Part shown: positions 16,476 to 25,540 of the stretch, in pieces
Layout of the letters: every line of letters starts with the position of its first letter
How positions within the stretch are numbered: position 1 is the stretch's first letter
Assembly (NCBI GenBank): GCA_029881725.1
Contig: JAOUMB010000023.1
Location: 1 to 41,800 of the forward strand
Direction: 5' to 3'
Length of the DNA stretch: 41,800 bases
Origin: Nitrospirota bacterium
Lineage (GTDB): Bacteria; Nitrospirota; JACRHL01
Program-made: the position numbers and the translations under genes
Notes under the pieces: generated by a model
What the model was told of the DNA's origin: nothing
Databases searched by the model: none
The model's input: the letters and a program-made list of their open reading frames with translations, nothing else

Positions 16476-17495
16476 ATGATCGTATTGCATCCCGACTGGT
16501 TTCCGTGGGTTTTTCTTCCGGCCGCGCTGGCCCTGGCGGCGAGCACTCTGGAACGGCGCGCCCGCGTCCGGGCAGTGGCTGCCTACGTGGCGCCGGAGCG
16601 TCTGGCGGAACTCGGGATCGGGCGTGAAGTGACGGTCGGGCTGCGCGGGACATTGCGTTTCGTTGCGCTGGTGCTGTTGGGCATGGCGCTGGCCGGCCCC
16701 CTGTATGGCGAGAAGGAGATGACCACCCATCCCGAGGGCGCGGATCTGGTGATTGCGCTGGACGTATCCCGCAGCATGGCGGTGACTGACGTCAAACCAT
16801 CGCGTCTGGACCGTGCCGTCCATCGTATCGGGCAACTTCTGGATCAGGTGGCGGGGAACCGGGTGGCATTGGTGCTGTTTTCCGGCGACGCCTGGCTGGC
16901 GGTTCCGCTGACCCTGGACCACGGCGCCGTGCGGCTGTTCCTGGAAGCGGCGGAGCCGGGCATGGTGCCCGCCCCCGGCTCCTCACTTGAGGCAGCGGTA
17001 AAGGCGGCTGCCCAGGCATTGGGCCCCCCCGGAGGCACGGGGCGGGGATTGGTGATTGTTTCCGACGGGGAGGCCACTCTGGGCGATGCGCGGGCCGCCG
17101 TAGAAGTCGCTCGCAAAGCGGGAATCACCGTGTGGCCGGTGGCGGTGGGAACCCTGGAAGGGGGCCCGGTTCCGGTTACCGACGCTGTCGGCAATTTTAC
17201 CGGTTACCGGCGCGGCGCGGACGGACAACTGGTGATCAGCCGCTTGGAAACGGTGGCCATGAGCCAGTTGGCCACAGCCAGCGGCGGAACCCTGTATGCC
17301 GAGCGGGTGGGCGCGGATCTGGCCACCCGGCTGGCCGGGGAGGTGCAACGGCTGGCCCGGGGGGAGTTGGAGGGGAGCAGCGCCACCCTGTTGGAAAACC
17401 GCTACCAATGGCTAGCCGGAGCGGCGCTGCTGTTGCTGGTTCTGGAATGGCTTGTACCGGTCTGGCGCGCCCCGGCTCGGGAGGTGGGGGCATGA
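16476..17495 (+). CDS. VWA-domain membrane protein, BatB-like
   Basis: 339 residues with an N-terminal hydrophobic pair (about 9-23 and 60-75), a VWA domain and a C-terminal membrane helix (WLAGAALLLLVLEWLVPVW). The metal site is DVSRS at 96-100, with SDGEATLG later. It is a paralogue of the BatA-like protein encoded upstream, and such pairs are standard in Bat operons. GGAG lies shortly before the ATG at 16476. The stop overlaps the next start by 4 bases. Confidence 0.92.
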   Translation: MIVLHPDWFPWVFLPAALALAASTLERRARVRAVAAYVAPERLAELGIGREVTVGLRGTLRFVALVLLGMALAGPLYGEKEMTTHPEGADLVIALDVSRSMAVTDVKPSRLDRAVHRIGQLLDQVAGNRVALVLFSGDAWLAVPLTLDHGAVRLFLEAAEPGMVPAPGSSLEAAVKAAAQALGPPGGTGRGLVIVSDGEATLGDARAAVEVARKAGITVWPVAVGTLEGGPVPVTDAVGNFTGYRRGADGQLVISRLETVAMSQLATASGGTLYAERVGADLATRLAGEVQRLARGELEGSSATLLENRYQWLAGAALLLLVLEWLVPVWRAPAREVGA

Positions 17496-18436
17496 GGTTG
17501 CCGGTTTGGCCACTGGCGGTCACGGCGGCCTGGGTGTTGCTCACCGGGGCCTCGTGGCCGGCCCATCAGGCCGCGAAGGCGGGGGAACAGGCGCTGGCTG
17601 CGGGCGATCGGGCCGCGGCAGTTGAGCACTTTGCCCGCGCCGCTGAAGCGGACCCCTCGCCGGTCAGTCTGTACAATCTGGGCACGGCCCTGCTCGCGGC
17701 GGGGGAGGCGGAACGCGCTGCCGGGGTGCTGGCGGGGGTGGCCCGAGGCGACGACGGCGGGACGCCTCCGGAACTATTGGCCGCTACCGCGCATAACCTG
17801 GGGAACGCCCTGCTGGCCGTCTCCGAGCACGCGGCCGACCCGGAGCAGGCGCGGCAGATGCTAAAGAGCGCGATCGACGCCTATCGCTCTGCCATTGCCT
17901 CGGACCCCGGTGCGGAGGACGCGCGAGCCAACCTGCAACTGGCGGCCCTGCGGCTGCGCCAGCCGGATCCGCGCCAGCAGGAGGATTCCCAGGAAGATCC
18001 CGGGGCCGGCTCCAGCCAGAACCGGCAGTCCGGCCAGGAGGGAAAGCAGGGGAAGAACTGGACGGACGAATCCGGTGATTCGTCCCCATCCGGACCCCGG
18101 AACGGCGAGCAGGAAAAGGGCCAATCCGGTGACGCCCAGGAGCGATCGACCGGGGACAAGGGTGAATCGGGAGATTCCCCGCAATCCGCGTCTGCGGAAT
18201 CCGGGAGCGGCGCCGATGAAACGGAGAGCGGTCAGGGTGCGACGGGGGCCGATACGGCCAGTCCGTCCACCGATGGCGAACCGGAAAGCGCAGGGGGCAA
18301 CCCGGAAAACGCGGTCATGCCCGCCGATGAGATTGCGCGTATTCTGGAGGGGTTGCAGGCATCCGAGTCGGGTGTCCTGCGGGACGCAATTCGCCGGGCC
18401 ACCGGGTCCGGACAAGCAGCGGAGCGGGATTGGTGA
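17492..18436 (+). CDS. Exported TPR protein with low-complexity tail, BatC-like
   Basis: 314 residues: an N-terminal signal peptide or anchor (LPVWPLAVTAAWVLLTGASW) and TPR-type helices to about residue 150 (SLYNLGTALLAAGEAERAAG, AHNLGNALLAV). A Gln/Ser/Gly/Glu-rich disordered stretch runs from about 155 to 275, and a short helical end follows (DEIARILEGLQASESGVLRD). The TPR plus QSG-rich linker is typical of BatC proteins in this operon type. It starts with ATG overlapping the BatB-like stop, and its own stop overlaps the BatD-like start (GTGA). Confidence 0.87.
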   Translation: MRLPVWPLAVTAAWVLLTGASWPAHQAAKAGEQALAAGDRAAAVEHFARAAEADPSPVSLYNLGTALLAAGEAERAAGVLAGVARGDDGGTPPELLAATAHNLGNALLAVSEHAADPEQARQMLKSAIDAYRSAIASDPGAEDARANLQLAALRLRQPDPRQQEDSQEDPGAGSSQNRQSGQEGKQGKNWTDESGDSSPSGPRNGEQEKGQSGDAQERSTGDKGESGDSPQSASAESGSGADETESGQGATGADTASPSTDGEPESAGGNPENAVMPADEIARILEGLQASESGVLRDAIRRATGSGQAAERDW

Positions 18437-20184
18437 GGGGATTGCGACTGGTACTGGCGGTGGTGTTTCTGGCGGTGGCGGTTCCAGCCCGGGCGGAGGT
18501 TACCGTGCGCGCCACCATCAATCCCCAGGCAGCTGCGGTGGGAGAGCCGGTTTCCTATGCGGTTACCGTGGCCGGAGCGGGAGACGTGGACACGCCGCAA
18601 CTGGGGGATCTGCCCGCATTTGAGGTGCAGGGCACCGGAAAATCCACCGTGTTCCGTAGGGTCAATGGCCACACCAGTCGCGAGGTGACCTTCACCTTTA
18701 CGTTGATCCCGGTCAGGGAGGGGGAACAGGTGATCGAGGGCACCCGGGTGGTGGCCGATGGTGATCCGTATTTGGTCAACCGGGTGACGGTGACCGTGCT
18801 GCCCGCCTCCAACCGTTCCCGTCCACAGGCACCGGGTGCCACCAGGCCCGGCTTTCCGCAAATGCCCGACCCGCTTGGCATGCGGGATCGTATGTTCGGA
18901 CAGCAGCAGGTGGCCGAGGGGGATGTGGAGATTGATACCTCCATCACGCCGGACGCGGCTTGGGTGGGTCAACAGGTGGTGCTGACTTTCACCCTGCGCC
19001 GTGCGGTGGACCTGTTCTCCAGTCCCCGCTACAGTCCGCCGGAGACCCCCGGCATGCGCGCCTTGGAGTTGGACCCGCCCCCCGGGGGTGATACCCGCGC
19101 CGAGGTCAAGGATGGTCGGCGCTGGATCGTCACCAAGCGGCGTGTTGCCTTGTTTCCACTCGCCTCGGGAGCGCATGAGATCGGACCGGCGGGGCTCGAC
19201 TTTTCGATCAATCCGTTCGCGGCGGCACAGCACCTGGAAACGGCGCCCATCACCCTGTTGGTGAAACCACTGCCTACGGAAGGGCGTCCGGAATTTTTCG
19301 ATGGCGCGGTGGGGGATTTCAAATTTTCGGCGCGCATGGACAAAACGGAATTGCGGGTTGCTGATTCGGTCAATCTGGTGGTCACCGTCACCGGAAGCGG
19401 CAATCTGCACGATATCCGGGGCGTGGACCTGCCTTCCACCGGAGCTTTTGAGGTGTACGAGCCGGAGGTGGCGGATGCGTTAATCAACAGCCCGGATGGG
19501 GTACAGGGCACGCGTACCCTTACCTATGTGCTGGTGGTGCGGGAGGAGGGGGACCAGCAGATCGGTCCGGTCCGGTTTGCCGCCTTCGACCCGGAGGCGA
19601 GTAAATACCGAACCTTTTCCGCCGGTCCGTTCCCGGTGCGGGTGTCGGCGGCTCCGGCCCCGGCACCGGTGGCCGAGGACGCGCCGTCGGAAACCGCTGT
19701 GGAACCCGTAACCGGGGGGGTATCCACGCGCGGGTCCCTGTGGTGGGCGCTGGCGGCGTTCGCGGTGGGGCTAGCATTGCTGGCGCTGCGCCGACCGCCT
19801 GCGGAAACCGCAGCCTCCACCGGGGAATATCCGGAGGAGGCTGTGCTACCGGTCGATCCAATGCGGGAACTGACGCGGCTGGAGACGGCGGCAGGCGAGG
19901 TGGACGACGGCGAGTTTGTGCGCACCCTGGACCAAGTGGTGCGCGGGGCGCTGGGGGAGCGGTGGGCATTGCCTGCGCCTCAGGTGGATCCGGGTTGTGC
20001 CGCGCGTGTGATGCGGGACGATCCGGAGGAACTGCGCAGTCAGGTGGTGGGTCTGCTGGAGCAACTGGCGGCCCTGCGCTTTGCGCCGGGTATTGACGGG
20101 GTTTCCCGGGAGCCGCTGCTGGAGGCCGCCCGGCGGGTGGTGAATGGTGGCTCCGGGAACGGACAGGGTCGCTCCGGGGTGTGA
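18433..20184 (+). CDS. BatD-like oxygen-tolerance protein
   Basis: 583 residues: a signal peptide (GLRLVLAVVFLAVAVPARA), tandem Ig-like beta domains over about 20-420, a membrane helix near 437-455 (LWWALAAFAVGLALLALR) and a cytosolic helical tail. Domain size and order match BatD, the last member of Bat operons. It probably gathers the VWA proteins at the periplasmic face. GTG at 18433 overlaps the preceding stop; a TTG one codon earlier is the alternative. No clear terminator follows. Confidence 0.88.
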   Translation: MRGLRLVLAVVFLAVAVPARAEVTVRATINPQAAAVGEPVSYAVTVAGAGDVDTPQLGDLPAFEVQGTGKSTVFRRVNGHTSREVTFTFTLIPVREGEQVIEGTRVVADGDPYLVNRVTVTVLPASNRSRPQAPGATRPGFPQMPDPLGMRDRMFGQQQVAEGDVEIDTSITPDAAWVGQQVVLTFTLRRAVDLFSSPRYSPPETPGMRALELDPPPGGDTRAEVKDGRRWIVTKRRVALFPLASGAHEIGPAGLDFSINPFAAAQHLETAPITLLVKPLPTEGRPEFFDGAVGDFKFSARMDKTELRVADSVNLVVTVTGSGNLHDIRGVDLPSTGAFEVYEPEVADALINSPDGVQGTRTLTYVLVVREEGDQQIGPVRFAAFDPEASKYRTFSAGPFPVRVSAAPAPAPVAEDAPSETAVEPVTGGVSTRGSLWWALAAFAVGLALLALRRPPAETAASTGEYPEEAVLPVDPMRELTRLETAAGEVDDGEFVRTLDQVVRGALGERWALPAPQVDPGCAARVMRDDPEELRSQVVGLLEQLAALRFAPGIDGVSREPLLEAARRVVNGGSGNGQGRSGV

Positions 20185-20334
20185 TCTCCGTGGGGGTGGG
20201 GAGCGCCTTCCCGTGTGGACATTGAAAACCGCTTTCCCGGTGGTGGAAAATCACATTAATTAATTGATGACCAAACAGTCATATATCCGAAAAGGGGTAA
20301 TCGGGACCTTATTCCTCCTTTTCCGAGGCTGACG

Positions 20335-20832
20335 ATGAGTGCAGGCGCGATTGCCCGTGTTCGGGTGTACTACAGTGGAAAGCGGTATGTGGGCGAGGTG
20401 GCGTTGCCGTCTTTGGATGTGCGGCTTTCGGATGTGCTCAACAACCGGCGGCCGTTTTTGAGTCTGCGCAACGCCCAGGCCGCGGGAGAGCCTGATTCCG
20501 GTGGCCCGATGGCGCTGCACAAGGGGCGGATCACCTTTATCCAGGTGATTGACGAGACGCCGCGCAGTGCGGACATGCGCATCGCCGGGCGTTTTGTATC
20601 GGTGGACATCACCATGGAACAACTCGACCTGCCGCTGAAGGGAAAATTATTCTTGCCGGACGGCGTGACTTCGCTGGATCAGGTGCTCAACGATGATCGG
20701 GACTTCCTGAGCCTGTCCGATGTCGAGGTAGGCGCCAACGAAAATTATCCGTATCTGGCGGTGGCCAAGGGGCAGGTGATCGCTATCCGCATGCAGGGGC
20801 TTCCCCAGCGGGAGACCGCGCCGGTGGGCTAA
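20335..20832 (+). CDS. Protein of duplicated domains, unknown function
   Basis: 165 residues that I cannot assign to a named family. The two halves are similar: GEVALPSLDVRLSDVLNNRR (residues 20-39) with PFLSLR aligns with GKLFLPDGVTSLDQVLNDDR (from about 103) with DFLSLS. Each half looks like a compact beta domain. There is no signal peptide, membrane segment or cysteine pattern, so it is probably cytosolic. A short GAGG lies about 7 bases before the ATG. It stands alone between the Bat operon (150 bases) and the MBL hydrolase (93 bases). TTGAAA and GAAAAT near 20222-20251 form a weak promoter candidate. Confidence 0.75.
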   Translation: MSAGAIARVRVYYSGKRYVGEVALPSLDVRLSDVLNNRRPFLSLRNAQAAGEPDSGGPMALHKGRITFIQVIDETPRSADMRIAGRFVSVDITMEQLDLPLKGKLFLPDGVTSLDQVLNDDRDFLSLSDVEVGANENYPYLAVAKGQVIAIRMQGLPQRETAPVG

Positions 20833-20925
20833 TCGAGGCCCCGGCACCGGTCCGGGAGAATGCGGGCTGTCCACACGGTACCGGGAAGGGTAGAATAGCC
20901 TTTCCCTTGAACACCACGTGGCAGC

Positions 20926-21573
20926 ATGATCATCAAGCAGATTCCCGTCGGCACCATTGCCAATTTCAACTACCTGATCGGCGACCCGGACAGCGGCACC
21001 GCCGCGCTGGTGGACCCCGCGTGGGAGCCGGAGCGCCTGCTGGCCGAAGCGAGGGAACTGGGGCTCTCCGTCACCCATATCCTGCTCACCCACTGCCACA
21101 GTGACCACGTACAGGCCAACGGGGCGATCAAGGAGGCCACTGGCGCCGAGATCTACGTGCATCGGGCTGAATTTCCCTATCTCAAACATTTCCTTCCGCC
21201 GGCTGGTGACGTGGCAATGGAGGATGGCGGCCAGGTGCAGGTGGGGGGGCTTACCGTGCGCTGGCTACACACCCCTGGCCATTCGCCCGGCAGTTCCTGC
21301 TTGTATGTGGGCGATGCCCTGATCGCCGGCGACACGCTGTTTGTGAACAGCATCGGGCGCACCGATTTTCCCGGCTCCGATCCGGAGGAAATGTGGGAGA
21401 GCATCTGTAAGCTGAAAGCCCTGCCGGACCATGTGACCGTCTATCCAGGCCATCATTACGGCCCCACCCCGACCACCACCATCGGTGACCAGAAGCGTGC
21501 CAATCCCTACTGGCAGCCGGATACGCTGGAGGCCTTTCTGGCCCTTGCCCAGCCCGAAAACGACGAGATGTGA
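20926..21573 (+). CDS. MBL-fold hydrolase, glyoxalase II-like
   Basis: 215 residues with the metallo-beta-lactamase metal-binding motif THCHSDH, HTPGHSPGS and GDTLF, and further PGHHYG. This matches the hydroxyacylglutathione hydrolase/GloC and persulfide dioxygenase group. GloC-like enzymes cleave the thioester S-lactoylglutathione or related compounds. SIGRTDFPGSDPEEM is also typical of the GloC-like branch. The glutathione-binding C-terminal domain of GloB is absent, so the substrate is open. The stop overlaps the priA start (GTGA), implying co-translation. Confidence 0.85.
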   Translation: MIIKQIPVGTIANFNYLIGDPDSGTAALVDPAWEPERLLAEARELGLSVTHILLTHCHSDHVQANGAIKEATGAEIYVHRAEFPYLKHFLPPAGDVAMEDGGQVQVGGLTVRWLHTPGHSPGSSCLYVGDALIAGDTLFVNSIGRTDFPGSDPEEMWESICKLKALPDHVTVYPGHHYGPTPTTTIGDQKRANPYWQPDTLEAFLALAQPENDEM

Positions 21574-23825
21574 GCGTTCCGGGCGCGCAGGTGGAAATTC
21601 CCGCCCCGGCGCCAGTGCCGGCTTCAGGCCCGGCGCCGGGGCTGATTGCGGTGGCCATTGCCAAGGGACCTCCCAAGGTGCTGACCTACAAAGCCAAAGG
21701 TGACCGGCCCCCGGTGGGTAGCCGGGTTCGCATTCCCCTCGGAGGCCGTTGGACGATCGGTTTTGTGGTGGATCACCCGCAGGTTCTCCCACCGGAAGTG
21801 ACCACTCTGCGTACCGCGTCCGAAGCGTTGGATGAGGTGATTCCCCTGTCGGCGGAAATGGTTGCCCTGGCACGACGGGTGGCCGATTACTATATGGTTC
21901 CATGGGGGCAGGTGCTGGCGGCGGCGGTGCCTCCGGCCGCCGGTGGCCGGGCGGTGGCTCCGCGCCGGGTGCGGGTAGCGGAACTGGCGGTGCCTCCGGC
22001 GGTGGCGGTGGCGCGGGCCGCCGAACTGGCCCGTGCGCCACGTCAGGCAGAAGTGCTCACCCGCCTGGCGAACGAGGGCGAACTGCCCGCTGCGCGGCTC
22101 CCTGCGGGGGCGCTTTCCCGGCTGGCGACGTTGGGACTGGTTCGCTTGGGTACCCGTGACGAGCGGCGCGTACCACTTTCCGGGGCCACCGCCGAGGCGG
22201 TGGCCGAGGTCACCCTTACCGCAAGCCAGCAAGCGGCGCTTGATGCGATCAGCGGCTCGCTGGGCGGCTTTGTACCGCTGCTGCTGCATGGGGTTACCGG
22301 CAGCGGCAAGACCGAGGTGTATTTTCGGGCCGCCGCCCGGGTGATGGACGCCGGTGGGCAGGTGTTGGTGCTGACTCCGGAGATTGCCCTCGCTTCGCGC
22401 CTGGCGTTTTTGGCCCGGGCCCGGTTTGGGGAGCGGGTGGCGTTGTTACACTCGTCCCTCAGCACCGGTGAGCGCAACGACGAGTGGCGAAGGGTGGCGG
22501 ACGGGAGCGCCGGGCTGGTAATCGGTACCCGCTCGGCGGTATTTGCGCCGCTTCCCCGCCCCGGCCTGATCGTGGTGGACGAGGAGCACGACGGCGCTTA
22601 CAAGCAGGAGGAGTCGCCCCGCTACCACGCTCGCGATGTGGCGCTGATGCGTGGGCGGGAGCAGGGGGTTCCGGTGCTTCTGGGTTCGGCCACCCCGTCC
22701 ATGGAGTCGTTTCAGGCGGCCCAAGGGGGACGGTACCGGTATTTGACCCTTCCGGACCGGGTTCGGGAGCGGACCCTGCCGACCGTATCGGTGGTGGATT
22801 TGCGCGAGGAACGGCCGGTCCTGCCGCGGGGCAGCATTACAATGCCCCTGGCGGACGCCTTGCGCAATACCCTGGAGCGCGGCGAGCAGGCCATGCTGCT
22901 GCTCAACCGGCGGGGCTATTCACCGCTGATTCTGTGTCCCTCCTGCGGGCACACCTGGCAGTGTCCACATTGCCGCGTGGCATTCACGTTTCACCGCGAG
23001 GCACGTGCCCTGCACTGCCACTATTGTGATACTCGACAGGCGGCTCCGTCCGCCTGCGGGGAATGTGGCGACCGGTTGCTGGTTCCGGTCGGGGTCGGCA
23101 CCGAAGGGCTGCTGGAGGAACTGGCCGAACTGTTCCCGGAGGCACGCATCGGCCGCATGGACCGGGATACCACGCGCACCAAGGATGCCCACCTGAAAAT
23201 CCTTTCCGAAATGGAATCGGGCCGGGTGGATGTACTGGTTGGCACCCAGATGATCGCCAAGGGCCACGATCTGCCAGGAGTGACCCTAGTGGGGGTGGTG
23301 TGTGCCGATCAGGGAATTCACGTGCCCGATTTTCGTGCCGCCGAGGGGGTGTTTGCGTTGCTTGCCCAGGTGGCGGGGCGCGCCGGGCGTGGCGAAAAAC
23401 CGGGCCGGGTGGTGTTGCAGACGTACAGCCCGGAGCACCCGGCGGTGCAACATGCGGTGATGCACGATTACGTCGCGTTCGCGGCGGACGAGCTGGCCCT
23501 GCGCGGGTTGACCGGGTTTCCCCCTGCCGGGCGGGTGGTGCGCCTGTTATTGCGTGATCGCTCCGAAAAACGTCTGGATGCCGCCTGTGCCAAGCTGGTT
23601 GGCTGGTTGAATGTGCGTCCTGCCGGAGGGGCTCAGGTGTTGGGTCCCGGTCCGGCGCCCATGGCGGTACTGCGGGACGAATTTCGCGCTCACCTGCTGG
23701 TCAAGGGGGAGCGGGTCGGTCCGGTACGGCAGACCGTGCGTTGGCTGCTGGACCGGTTGGAGGAAGATTCCCTGTGCCGCAATCTACGGGTGGACGTGGA
23801 CGTGGACCCGCAGACGTTGATGTGA
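21570..23825 (+). CDS. priA: Primosomal protein N' (PriA helicase)
   Basis: A 751-residue DNA helicase that reloads the replisome at stalled forks; E. coli PriA is 732 residues. Walker A lies in LLHGVTGSGKTEVY and Walker B is VVDEEHDGAYK. Cysteine pairs for two zinc sites are visible (CPSCGHTWQCPHC, CHYCDTRQAAPSACGECG). The C-terminal helicase lobe contains VGTQMIAKGHDLPGV and VAGRAGRGEKPGRV. The first 30 residues are a Pro/Ala-rich extension before the conserved start. GTG at 21570 overlaps the hydrolase stop. The gene ends head-on with the propeller lipoprotein 38 bases away. Confidence 0.95.
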   Translation: MSVPGAQVEIPAPAPVPASGPAPGLIAVAIAKGPPKVLTYKAKGDRPPVGSRVRIPLGGRWTIGFVVDHPQVLPPEVTTLRTASEALDEVIPLSAEMVALARRVADYYMVPWGQVLAAAVPPAAGGRAVAPRRVRVAELAVPPAVAVARAAELARAPRQAEVLTRLANEGELPAARLPAGALSRLATLGLVRLGTRDERRVPLSGATAEAVAEVTLTASQQAALDAISGSLGGFVPLLLHGVTGSGKTEVYFRAAARVMDAGGQVLVLTPEIALASRLAFLARARFGERVALLHSSLSTGERNDEWRRVADGSAGLVIGTRSAVFAPLPRPGLIVVDEEHDGAYKQEESPRYHARDVALMRGREQGVPVLLGSATPSMESFQAAQGGRYRYLTLPDRVRERTLPTVSVVDLREERPVLPRGSITMPLADALRNTLERGEQAMLLLNRRGYSPLILCPSCGHTWQCPHCRVAFTFHREARALHCHYCDTRQAAPSACGECGDRLLVPVGVGTEGLLEELAELFPEARIGRMDRDTTRTKDAHLKILSEMESGRVDVLVGTQMIAKGHDLPGVTLVGVVCADQGIHVPDFRAAEGVFALLAQVAGRAGRGEKPGRVVLQTYSPEHPAVQHAVMHDYVAFAADELALRGLTGFPPAGRVVRLLLRDRSEKRLDAACAKLVGWLNVRPAGGAQVLGPGPAPMAVLRDEFRAHLLVKGERVGPVRQTVRWLLDRLEEDSLCRNLRVDVDVDPQTLM

Positions 23826-23862
23826 TGGGAGGGCGGCGCCGACGGGCACGCTATTCGGGGGA

Positions 23863-25029
23863 TCAGGCCGGGCTGTGGGCCAAGGGCACCAACTTGGACA
23901 CGCCGCCCTTCTGCCCCGCCCATACCACGTTGTCCGCATCCACCACCACCGTGTAGACGTCCTCCCCGAGCAGCCCGCGTTCCCGGTTATAGATGTCCCA
24001 CCGGTTTCCATCATAACGGGTCAAGCCGTGGTTGGTGCCAAACCAGTAGGCGCCATCGGGCCCCTGAGCGATAGCATATACCACGTTGCCCGCCAGGCCG
24101 TCGGCCTGGGTGAGATGGCTGAACTGCTTACCGTCATAGCGGGATACGCCGCCGCCCCAGGTGCCGATCCACAGCGTCTGCTGCGGGTCCATGTGCAGTG
24201 AAAAAACGTAGTTGGCGTTGTAGGTTTCACCGCCGGCGTCGTCCAGGGTGGTCAGATCGTGCGAATGGGAACTCTCCTCGCCGGGGCGCACCGAACCAAA
24301 ACCGCTTTTTGGGCTGCGGGCCAGGGCGCCGGGGTTGGGCGCACCCAGCCCATCGGGATGCCGCCAGGTGGTCCACTGGCCGTCCTTGAGGCGGGACAGT
24401 CCCCCTTCGGTGCCGAACCAGAGCGCACCGTCCCGCCCCTGCTGAATGGCGTAGACCCACGGATTGGCCAAGCCGTCCTCCGTGTTGTAGGTGGTCCAGG
24501 ACGATTTGTCGTCAGGAGTCCCGGTAATGCGGTTGACTCCGTCCCACGTGGCCAGCCAGGTGGTTCCGCCGCTGAACAGCACGTCGTACACCCACAGGTC
24601 GGCCAGTCCGTGCTTGGGCAGGTAGTTTTTCATCTGCCCGTCCCGCCACAGTGACAGGCCACCGCCGTTGGTTCCCATCCACAGGGTGCCTTGGGCATCT
24701 GGGCGTACGATAAAGGCGTAGTTGTTGCGCATGCCGTCGTCGCGGGTGAAGGTGCGCTCCATGTTGCCGTTGGTGCGGTCCACCACCAGGACGCCGGTGG
24801 AGGTGCCTACATAGAGTTGCCTGTCCTCCACGTGCAGGCTGCGCACGTAGGCGGTGGGGCCCACCTCGAACTGCTCGGCTACCGCGTGGACCACCGGCGT
24901 CGGTGCCGGTTTGGGGGGGGCGGCCTGTTGCGCCGGACCGGAATTGGAAGAGCAGGAAACCAGCGCGGCCAACAGGGCGAAAGTGACCATCAGCCGCGTG
25001 GCGCGGCCGCTGATATCCCCCCCCGTCAT
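23863..25029 (-). CDS. Exported beta-propeller lipoprotein
   Basis: 388 residues. The N-terminus has a lipoprotein signal with lipobox LVSC (C26), then a Pro/Ala linker. The rest is a propeller of about seven blades with repeats such as GTLWMGTNGGGLSLW, ALWFGTEGGLSRLKDGQW, TLWIGTWGGGVSRYDGKQ and AYWFGTNHGLTRYDGNRW. This is the two-component-regulator propeller (Reg_prop) type, found in sensor domains and surface proteins. There is no attached kinase, so it likely binds a ligand or partner outside the cytoplasm. It lies 16 bases after a triheme cytochrome gene, suggesting a shared operon. Confidence 0.8.
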   Translation of the reverse strand: MTGGDISGRATRLMVTFALLAALVSCSSNSGPAQQAAPPKPAPTPVVHAVAEQFEVGPTAYVRSLHVEDRQLYVGTSTGVLVVDRTNGNMERTFTRDDGMRNNYAFIVRPDAQGTLWMGTNGGGLSLWRDGQMKNYLPKHGLADLWVYDVLFSGGTTWLATWDGVNRITGTPDDKSSWTTYNTEDGLANPWVYAIQQGRDGALWFGTEGGLSRLKDGQWTTWRHPDGLGAPNPGALARSPKSGFGSVRPGEESSHSHDLTTLDDAGGETYNANYVFSLHMDPQQTLWIGTWGGGVSRYDGKQFSHLTQADGLAGNVVYAIAQGPDGAYWFGTNHGLTRYDGNRWDIYNRERGLLGEDVYTVVVDADNVVWAGQKGGVSKLVPLAHSPA

Positions 25030-25045
25030 GGGTGTCTGGCGCGGG

Positions 25046-25540
25046 TTATTTGGGTTTGGAGTGACAGCGGGCACAGTCGTACAGAGGGAAGGCCACCTTG
25101 CCGTGGCAACGGCCGCAGTATTCCCCTTCGAGGATTTTGGCCATGGTAACCGGGTTACTGCCCTGCTGCATCTTGAAGATATCCGGATGGCAGTTGCGGC
25201 AGTCCAGCCACTCGGTGTGGGGCTTGTGGGGGTAAACCACGTCCGGCAAATCGCCCTTGACCTCGAACACCACGTCGAAGTCGATGGGCTGCATTTCGAT
25301 CTCCCCCTCGTTGATTGATCCAAACGGGGTGATGGTGCCCCCTTGAAGCGCCTGTACCCAGTCCACATACCCAAGGGCGGTCTTGGGCATGAACTCGATG
25401 GCAATGGGGTGTTCCTCCGTGTCCGGGGGAATGGGCACGTTGAACTGGGCCACCGGCTCCACCGCGCGGGCGGTGCAGGCGGCGATGGCCACGGCGCCAA
25501 CCAGCAGCACCGGCCACAGGATGCGCAGCAGGCGACTCAT
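25046..25540 (-). CDS. Exported triheme cytochrome c (c7-like), possible lipoprotein
   Basis: 164 residues with an N-terminal hydrophobic signal (LRILWPVLLVGAVAIAAC), where IAAC could be a lipobox at C22. Three CxxCH motifs lie in the C-terminal third: CRNCH (114-118), CGRCH (142-146) and CARCH (156-160). His residues in YPHKPHTEWLDC are probable sixth ligands. The pattern resembles cytochrome c7/class III triheme domains. Its start overlaps the stop of the cupredoxin gene by 4 bases. I infer a periplasmic or outer-membrane electron-transfer role. Confidence 0.87.
   Translation of the reverse strand: MSRLLRILWPVLLVGAVAIAACTARAVEPVAQFNVPIPPDTEEHPIAIEFMPKTALGYVDWVQALQGGTITPFGSINEGEIEMQPIDFDVVFEVKGDLPDVVYPHKPHTEWLDCRNCHPDIFKMQQGSNPVTMAKILEGEYCGRCHGKVAFPLYDCARCHSKPK

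Noticed and set aside
15168-16922. Open frame of 584 codons on the minus strand opposite batA and batB
   Set aside because: It is rich in His, Gln, Arg and Pro, has no domain signature, and lies across three well-supported genes.
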